From Phoronis australis (taxonomy: Eukaryota > Phoronida > Phoronidae): DNA of 64,000 nucleotides. This document shows, in pieces, positions 57,846 to 64,000 of this stretch. The DNA is taken from the NCBI GenBank assembly GCA_002633005.1, contig NMRA01000302.1, positions 319,760 through 383,759 of the forward strand, read 5' to 3'. The notes under the pieces are model-generated. The model saw nothing but the letters and a program-made list of their open reading frames with translations. It was not told where the DNA came from and did no database searches. Each line of letters begins with the position of its first letter. The first letter of the stretch is position 1. A program made the translations under genes and the position numbers.

Positions 57846-58526
57846 AAGTCTCGCGTTAACATTCTGTGATCTTTAGTTTTAGCTATTTTTAAACAGAAGT
57901 TTAGTGTCCAAGCTTTATGTTTTAATAGTGAGTGACATCAATGGTGATCGACGAACAGATAAACTCAAGCGCCTGGGAATTATGCATGTATCCCGTCTTG
58001 TCGTTAGCTCTGCAGGTTTATATGTCATGCCCAGATGTTACAATTTTTTCGTCGCAAAAACCTTGCAGAATGTCGCTTTCGGGAGATATTGTAGCCAACC
58101 ATATGGAAAGAATAACGTAAAGGTAGCCATGTTGTTATCTATGTTTCGCATTGACTTTCTACGATCAGGCAAATGAAGCTTGCTTCTATCTGATTCTCAC
58201 GACTTTTTAGTAACGGATTTCTAAACGTGCGCTAAAAGTCCATTACCTACTTTTGATGTAATCCGCGAACATTGCACTGGTATTTTTCAAAATGCACGCT
58301 GGTCTTGGTTTTAGCGTACAATCGAAATCATGCACGAAACTTTATTTTCGAGATTGACACGTGCTCATGCAATCACGATCCGTCACTTGCAGTTTCTGTA
58401 TAAATTATTAGCATAAGTAAACAAGTACAAAATACACAAACAAGCACATCCATTCATACACGCATGCACACGTCAGGAATGGTAATTCTCGTATCTCGAG
58501 AAACTGTCAAATATTTTTTACAAACT
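57846..58526. other. Upstream region of gene B
   Basis: 57.89-58.13 kb matches 22.66-22.85 kb and 24.16-24.23 kb; 58.15-58.5 kb matches 24.58-24.9 kb. These upstream blocks are conserved, but I found no convincing shared frame. Confidence 0.45.
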
Positions 58527-59797
58527 TGTGAATATTAATCGGTAAATAAAACAACAAGAATGGATCAACTGAAATTTGAAATTTTCGGATGTAACAACTT
58601 CCTTTATCAACAAAAACAGAAATAAAGTAAAATCAAACACAAAATGACAATTGACATATAAGATATGGTGTAATGAAAATGATACATTTTTGCGTAAAAA
58701 ATTAAATGACATATTTTAAGAAGTTTTTATGTTCAATCCATGAGGTTCTATTATATTCAGTTTGTCTATTCAATATTGTTCTCTTTTAAGTCTGTGAGGG
58801 GTACTGGGGTGTAGGAGTTTTTCTATTATTTGTACAGGAAGATTTTGAATATTATGGTTTTTGGAATTGAAATGATTACCTATAGTATCAAAAATGTTTT
58901 TATGTATTATGTTAAATATATGATTACGAAACCGAGTTTGTAGATTATGTTGAGTTTGTCCTACGTATTGGATAGAACATTTTTTACAAGTTATAAGGTA
59001 AATAATATTGTTGGTGGTGCAATCAGAATAATGTTTTATTTCAAAGTTTTCATTGGTTTGGGAAGACTGGAAAAAAGTGCTATCGTTGATGAAGTTACAC
59101 ATTTTACACCTAGTTTTGTTACATTGTGTGTTGCCAATAGGTTTGTCAGTTTGGTGTATATTGTCGATATTAGCTTTAACTAAATAATTTTTTAGATTTT
59201 TACATTTTCTCCAAGAAATTATAGGGGGATGAGGAAATAGGTTTTTCATTTGAGGGGAAATATGCAGTGTAGAAAGATGTTTTTTGAAGACGTGGCTAAT
59301 TCCGTTTAAACATGGATTGAACATAGTTATGAAAGGTATTCTATTAGTAGTATTGCCTTTAGTTTTAGTTCTTAAAGATTCATTTCGAGTAATTGAGCGG
59401 ACTTTGTCAAACTGTTTGTGTATAAGATGTAAGGGGAAATGACGTTGAATTAGATAGTACTTGAGTTCTTTTAAACGGTTATTAAAGGAAGTTTCTTCTG
59501 AACAAATGCGTCGAATTCTTAGGGCAAGGCTATATGGAAGGCTTTTCTTGCAATGAAAGGGATGACACGAGTGATATGACAGATACTGGTGTTTGTCAGT
59601 TTCTTTACAGAATAAGTCAGTTTCTAGTTTATCATTATTAAGAGTGATAGTTACATCTAAAAATGAGACTTTATTTTGAGAAATGTCATGAGTGAACTTT
59701 ATAGTAGGGTGAAATTTGTTAATATTTTCTAAAAATACATCGAATTTTTGTGGACCATGGGTCCATATCATAAAAATGTCATCAATGTGAATATTAA
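58527..59797 (-). mobile_element. Penelope-like element, 5'-truncated, with 12-bp target-site duplication
   Basis: Body 58539-59785, flanked by TGTGAATATTAA at 58527-58538 and 59786-59797. The segment-A counterpart (about 25.04-25.06 kb) has one such sequence and no element. The coding frame is intact from the catalytic Asp pair onward, which suggests a recent insertion. Confidence 0.9.
58770..59785 (-). pseudogene. Penelope RT C-terminus plus GIY-YIG endonuclease (5'-truncated)
   Basis: Frame of over 330 codons. It starts at IDDIFMIWTHGPQKF (RT catalytic box without its first residue), continues through VSFLDVTI, the SRTRR-type thumb and FNPCLNGISHVF, then a Cys-rich linker (CNKTRCKMCNF) and the GIY-YIG domain (IIYLITCKKCSIQYVGQTQ), ending LKREQY. 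Because the 5' end is lost it cannot encode a full RT. The family differs from the element at 18.3-20.1 kb. Confidence 0.92.
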
Positions 59798-59799
59798 GT

Positions 59800-60300
59800 A
59801 TACTTATGGGACACCTCTCGTTGTAAATGTACTATTTGGCTGGTAATAGCCAAATGTAAGTAGAACATCATGCGTCTCTTTAAGTCTAAGAATAACACAT
59901 TTGCCAGTACGAGAAACAGTTGCGAACCAGAATTAGAGACTTTTGAAGCAGTTTTCTGAATTCCTAACAAAAATCGTCTGCAGGGCGACATTCCCAAACA
60001 GGGTGTGACAGTGTCTCTGGGACTTTATTACAAAATGAAGTGTTTAGAATCCTTAATTTGGATTTTGACTAAAAAATATTTGTCACAATAATCCTATGTA
60101 ATATTCTCAATTTGAACCATCTAATGTTGGGACAAATGTTTAAAGCAATTCGTATATTTTCTTCCAACCTTAACATCTTTTATCTATTTCCCATTTACAC
60201 TCTGACATGGAAGATTTCTTGATGTCGTTTAATATGGAACAAATATGTCTTCAATCTTTCACATTCCTCCGTAAGTAATTTCTAGACGCGTGTAAGGAGA
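59800..60300 (-). pseudogene. LINE ORF2 C-terminal remnant, B copy
   Basis: Matches the A remnant at 24.95-25.45 kb through many indels; frames broken. It marks the right end of the recognisable A/B duplication. Confidence 0.6.
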
Positions 60301-60800
60301 ATAGATTAACTTTAAATTTACTTTGAAATAGACTTTTTTGAAACCTTCTTAGCATAGAACAACACCACTATACTCTACAAATCGAAACCGTTTATCGTAC
60401 GTCTAATCTAACGAAATCGCCATCAAAGGTATACACATTTCTGATAAATCTTAAGCCTTTTATAAGACTCATAAAATACTTCTGCCTCCGATACCCAAGT
60501 TACTATTATATCACAAAGGTTGATTCAAACAGTCTTCTTTACTCGCTACGATTGTTTTCCCATAAAAAGTTGTCCTGCTTCCAAGTACACCGCGCCGATA
60601 GGAATTAACAATAAGAGTCAATCCTACGCTAAGTTGAGTTCCCACCAAACATCAGCAATATACAGTCCTGAACAAATCTCCATCAACTTCATCCGCGACT
60701 TCGGGTTATTAAGCTGGCGATAATTAAGCTTGTCTTCAGACTAATCGAAAGCAAGATTAAAATCGCCTGCCCAAATAACACAGTAATTTCCTATCAATAT

Positions 60801-60955
60801 ATATAGGTTATACAATGTACTTGTTTGTATCAGTGTGTTAGTATATCGAGATTCGTGATATGCAAAAGTATTCGCCCTCGTTCAAATACTTCTGCATATC
60901 ACGAATCGAGATATAATAACACACTGCTACAAACACGTATGTTGTATAATCTATT
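60801..60955. mobile_element. Foldback (hairpin) MITE
   Basis: Arms of about 68 bp, with AATACTTCTGCATATCACGA against its near reverse complement (TCGTGATATGCAAAAGTATT), and CACACTG..ACAAAC parts, separated by a 12-base loop near CGCCCTCGTTC. Few mismatches, so probably young. Confidence 0.85.
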
Positions 60956-61848
60956 TATCCTATGCGCCCTACTGAGGATTCTTTAAAGAAGCGGGTTTAC
61001 ACAGATTGCTCCGCTTGTCGTGGTGTCGATTGTCATCTTTTCTCAATGATGGTCGCAGCTCGCGTGACACGTATACGTGCACGCAATTTTTATGAATGAA
61101 TTTTTTGCAGCGATTGCACGTCACGGTAGTCAAGTTGTATTTTACACCAGCTACAGGCTTGGGGCCATGTGCATATCTGCGATTTTCAGTATTTTCGTCA
61201 AAGTTTGCATTTAGCTAAATCTATTTCTAAGTTAAAGTTTGCTTACATTTCTGACGATTTTTCTTGACTTTGTTGAGTAATATCTGTGCAAGACACCCAG
61301 ACGTTGTGGCTGATGCACGTTCAGAAGCTTCTTTAAAATGCTCCTTGCGCGCGGTTCTTATCATTTTTAGGTAGAAAGTATTCTGAAATTTATCGTAAAA
61401 TTGACAAAAAATACAGTGCTTACAGAAGTTGCAGTTTTGTTTTTGGGCTCGACGTATTTTGATTGTTATGAGAACAAATTTAGAACTCACATTTGACCGT
61501 AAATATCATCAACTAGTGTAGTGCAATAGATGACTAAAAGCAGGCATGCAGTGGTAATGTATATTGCTTTCCTAAGCCCAAACATACAGTATTGTGGCAA
61601 GTTCGAGATTTTTTTGTGATTTAAGTGTTCTGCGTCAGTGCAAAATTTCACGGTATATTAAGAAACATTGTCAACAACATTTTTATTTCACTTTTTTGTT
61701 TAGTTCTCAGAAGTCATATCATAGTATGGACGTGAAATTATTGCGCACGGAGCTGAACCCAAAGTGATGCTATATATATAATCATGTTACAGCTACTTGT
61801 AGTGTATTGTGTGCACAGGACGGAACTTTGGCGAGAAAGAAGGCATCC

Positions 61849-61905
61849 GTATTCAACGTGCGTTGAATACTGAAATTCCATATTTAATGCGCGTTGAATA
61901 TGGAA
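61849..61905. repeat. Two adjacent short palindromes
   Basis: GTATTCAACGTGCGTTGAAT (61849-61870) and TTCCATATTTAATGCGCGTT to TGGAA (61876-61905) are near-perfect palindromes and share the CG(C/T)GTTGAATA core. Confidence 0.7.
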
Positions 61906-62028
61906 AAGTAGTTCTTCATTAAAAAACCTCAAAATACGATCCGTATTTTATGGCCATACAATCACGCGTTTATGATAAATTTAGATTATTACATGGCGAA
62001 GTCGTTATACCCCGTTATCTAGAGCCCG

Positions 62029-62096
62029 AGTGGATTTTGGAGAATTATCGCCCGAGGGGCGCTAGCCCCAAAGGTGATAATTCTGCATAATCCACT
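62029..62096. mobile_element. 68-bp palindromic element
   Basis: AGTGGATT...AGAATTATC...GGGGCGCTAGCCCC...GATAATTCT...AATCCACT: the whole 68 bp is a near palindrome with a GC-rich centre, typical of very short foldback elements. Confidence 0.8.
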
Positions 62097-62180
62097 ATTT
62101 ATACCACATACTGAGCGAGAAACATTGCAATGAATCGATCTACCTTTCTCGACTCGCCTCGGCTTTGTAACTACTTTCTA

Positions 62181-62961
62181 TGTCAGAGTGTCAGAATATA
62201 ATCTGACAGTATTTTTAGTTGCATTGTTTTGTTTTGTTATTCTGTTTGATTGGCATGACCCCTGAGTTAAGTACAGTGATGATGTAATTTGTTTACTACA
62301 AAATAGTGTGGAACTTTCTAGAAGACTGAGGTCAGAACAGCGATGATGTAATTTGTTTACTACTATTGTGGAACTTTCTAGAAGACTCTAGCATGACAGT
62401 GATTAATGCAGTCTGGATTATTCTAGAGACTAGTACATGTTTGTAGAATGATTGGGTAGGTTCCAGAAAGTTCTGGTATGTGCTTGAATTGATGAAAAGT
62501 TCTAGAACAATGCATTAGGCTATAAATACACAAGCACTGGTTTGTGTTAGGGACTTGAGTCCAAGGTGATTAAGTCAGTTGAGTTAAAGATTAAGTTAGC
62601 TGAGTCCAAGAAGATCAAGTCGGGAGATCAAGAGAAGATCAAGTAAGTTCAAGCAATTTAATCAAGAGAACTACAGTTGAGTTGCAGTGAAGAGAATCAG
62701 CAGTTACAGCGATAGTCAATAGAGAGCCAGCTACAGAGACAGCAGGTTATTGAATCAACGAGTGTAACAGTTGCTGGAAATATCTCAGAAGTTCAATACA
62801 AGTCAAGGCTTCGCAGCACTGGCTGGAGCATGAACAGACATTACGTCGGACGTTTTGTTTGAGTAGGCTTGTGAACGTACAGTCGGGATTAATAAAGGAT
62901 TAACTCGAACCAGTCTTCAGTCAATCTTCGCACCGAAAGCTATTAGCACCGGTCTGTAACA
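62181..62961 (+). mobile_element. Probable solo or orphan LTR of an LTR retrotransposon
   Basis: Starts TGTCAGA and ends TGTAACA, has a TATA box (TATAAATA, 62521-62528) in the middle and AATAAA at 62891-62896 about 65 bp before the end. These are in the order U3-R-U5. It is followed by CTGCGCCCACCC and ACGGGG, which may be a decayed primer-binding region. No gag-pol frames follow, so the body is lost. The 62278-62387 part of U3 is a tandem repeat. An alternative reading is a host heat-shock-type promoter. Confidence 0.55.
62311..62528 (+). promoter_or_regulatory. Heat-shock-element cluster and TATA box
   Basis: Three perfect three-unit heat-shock elements: GAAcTTTCtaGAA-type at 62311-62323 and 62371-62383 (spaced as GAA-nn-TTC-nn-GAA) and TTCcaGAAagTTC at 62461-62473. 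An additional TTCTAGAA lies at 62500-62507, 14 bp before TATAAATA (62521-62528). The first two sit in a 64-bp tandem repeat. Confidence 0.7.
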
Positions 62962-63441
62962 ACCTGCGCCCACCCACACACGGGGAAAAACGTGACACAG
63001 AGGCCCGGGGTCGGAGGTCGTGATCTTTTAAGAAAAGCCGAGATATTTTTGTAAAATAATGCTTTTACTCAAAACCAATTGAAAAATAAAACAGAATAGA
63101 AATAAAGTAAATCTATAAATTAAGGTTTAGCAACTATAATAGCTTACTACACATTTTATCACACTAAGCTTCGACCGGGACTACATGTACATGTATATCG
63201 TCTGCTAAAATAGGTTACCACTAGTAACTGACTATAATGCTCAAGTCAAAGGATTCCGACCACACGACACCTGCATTCAAATTGGAGATCGGTGATTTAC
63301 AAGTGAGAGAACACGAGAGAAAATTTTCACTGAATTAAAATATCGTTTTTATGGAAATTATGCTTTTTATTTGTCATAGCGTTTAAATGTCGGTGCAATG
63401 CCATACTTAAAAGTATTCTATTTTCACGTTCGATGACGTCA
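62962..63441. other. No gene seen
   Basis: AT-rich sequence after the LTR, including the word CTACATGTACATGTA near 63182. Confidence 0.45.
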
Positions 63442-63600
63442 TCCTCTGAGTGGTGCAGTGGTCGGTGACTCGCAACTGTTGAGGCCCGTGTTCGAATCCG
63501 GCCTCTGTTTCCCGCCAAAATGTTATCTCACTAGTGAGATAACTTTATGGGTTATTACACGAGGCTAATATTGTGGTATAATAACCCATATAGTTATCAA
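63442..63600 (+). mobile_element. tRNA-derived SINE with palindromic/TIR tail
   Basis: Box A TGGTGCAGTGG (63451-63461) and box B GTGTTCGAATCC (63488-63499), then TTTCCCGCCA, a 22-bp perfect palindrome (GTTATCTCACTAGTGAGATAAC), and an inverted pair GATAACTTTATGGGTTATTA / TAATAACCCATATAGTTATC. It shares the tail with 31229-31400. Confidence 0.75.
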
Positions 63601-63668
63601 GTTATTCTGCCACGTTCTTCAGGTGTGTTTCTTTTTCAAGCTGTCTGGCCCAGCATCTTAAATATAAA

Positions 63669-63974
63669 TTAGCGACAGAATTGAGGAATCCCCGGTTTCG
63701 TCGTTGTCGTTTGTTGATTTGGTGCTGGCGTCCGCTTGCTTTCGTTGCCCACGCGCATGGTTCTTTTCAGTAGTGCCGTTGTTTTAACATCCAGTGGATT
63801 AGGTTTGAACATAAAGTATACTAGACCAAGGATGCCACAACAAAGAATAAATCCAAAGTTTCGCCGGAAATGCCGGATTCCACGGATCCACCTGTTTAGC
63901 CCCATTCTGTGCAAAGGAAATGTTACTTCAACTGTGTCAGCACTGGAGTAAGCGCCACCAAAGGCGAATGCCAC
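63669..63974 (-). CDS. Possible 5' exon of a type II membrane protein
   Basis: 101-codon minus-strand frame, with a second ATG (MGLNRWIRGIRHFRRNFGF) that would give a short basic cytoplasmic start, then a hydrophobic signal-anchor (FILCCGILGLVYFMF) and a polar stem with TTTTK and proline. This is the layout of Golgi glycosyl- or sulfotransferase N-termini. No convincing donor was found and the gene would continue to lower coordinates in sequence that shows no matching exon, so it may be chance. Confidence 0.3.
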   Translation of the reverse strand: MAFAFGGAYSSADTVEVTFPLHRMGLNRWIRGIRHFRRNFGFILCCGILGLVYFMFKPNPLDVKTTALLKRTMRVGNESKRTPAPNQQTTTTKPGIPQFCR

Positions 63975-64000
63975 TCACTATATTATATGCTCGGTACAGC

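Larger units (their letters stand above)
60301..62180. other. Right flank with palindromic elements, no gene seen
   Basis: Beyond the duplication. Contains three palindromic structures (60801-60955, 61849-61905, 62029-62096); otherwise no supported coding sequence. Confidence 0.5.

Noticed and set aside
59776-59797. HIDD variant of the RT catalytic box as a functional substitution
   Set aside because: The residues before IDD are part of the target-site duplication, so the element is truncated there.
250-60300. Two haplotypes assembled in tandem
   Set aside because: Divergence is too high (large indels, many substitutions even in exons) and transposon content differs by age class. An old duplication fits better, though coverage data would be needed to exclude it formally.

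Overview
This is eukaryotic DNA from an intron-rich animal, most likely a marine invertebrate. The evidence is GT-AG introns with phase-1 domain exons, dense AT-rich non-coding sequence, Penelope-like and LINE retroelements, an F54H12-type integrase/capsid-like element, many MITEs, and frequent TACATGTA words. I cannot name the species. There are no bacterial-style operons, no rRNA, no intact tRNA gene and no CRISPR array. Almost all long open frames are chance frames; the real coding content is short exons that I found by comparing the window with itself.

The main structure is an old direct duplication. Segment A (about 0.25-25.5 kb) and segment B (about 28.05-60.3 kb) carry the same blocks in largely the same order and orientation. 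They differ by point changes, indels and private transposon insertions. The spacer between them (25.7-27.7 kb) holds a decayed integrase joined to an F54H12.2-like protein.

Each segment carries one minus-strand gene with the same exons, phases and exon lengths: signal peptide (82 nt, exit phase 1), one CCP/sushi domain (201 nt, 1-1), a first Ig-like domain (117 nt 1-1, 139 nt 1-2, then one exon I could not place), a second Ig-like domain (111 nt 1-1, 160 nt 1-2, 77 nt 2-1), and a final exon (137 nt) with a hydrophobic C-terminus that looks like a GPI-attachment signal, followed by a conserved polyadenylation signal. A further conserved exon with a stop codon lies between the two Ig units (10.2-10.5 kb and 36.8-37.05 kb) and may be an alternative C-terminus. 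I infer a secreted or GPI-anchored immune-receptor-like protein, SP-CCP-Ig-Ig-GPI, present as a tandem pair. Gene A spans 1254-18043 and gene B spans 28864-57845. A plus-strand Ig-like half-exon is also conserved in both segments (21.74 kb and 53.69 kb).

Mobile elements explain most differences between the segments. In A these are a head-to-head Penelope element (18.3-20.1 kb), a Penelope fragment (5.8 kb) and a 26-bp minisatellite. In B they are a LINE ruin (42.1-45.2 kb), a 1.5-kb TIR element (37.9-39.4 kb), a PIF-like MITE with a clean empty site in A (29.16 kb), a 1.1-kb tandem repeat ending at the only N (48843), and a 5'-truncated Penelope element with a 12-bp target duplication (58.5-59.8 kb). 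The right flank (60.3-64 kb) holds palindromic elements, a probable LTR with heat-shock-element-like sites and a TATA box, a tRNA-derived SINE, and a possible first exon of a type II membrane protein.
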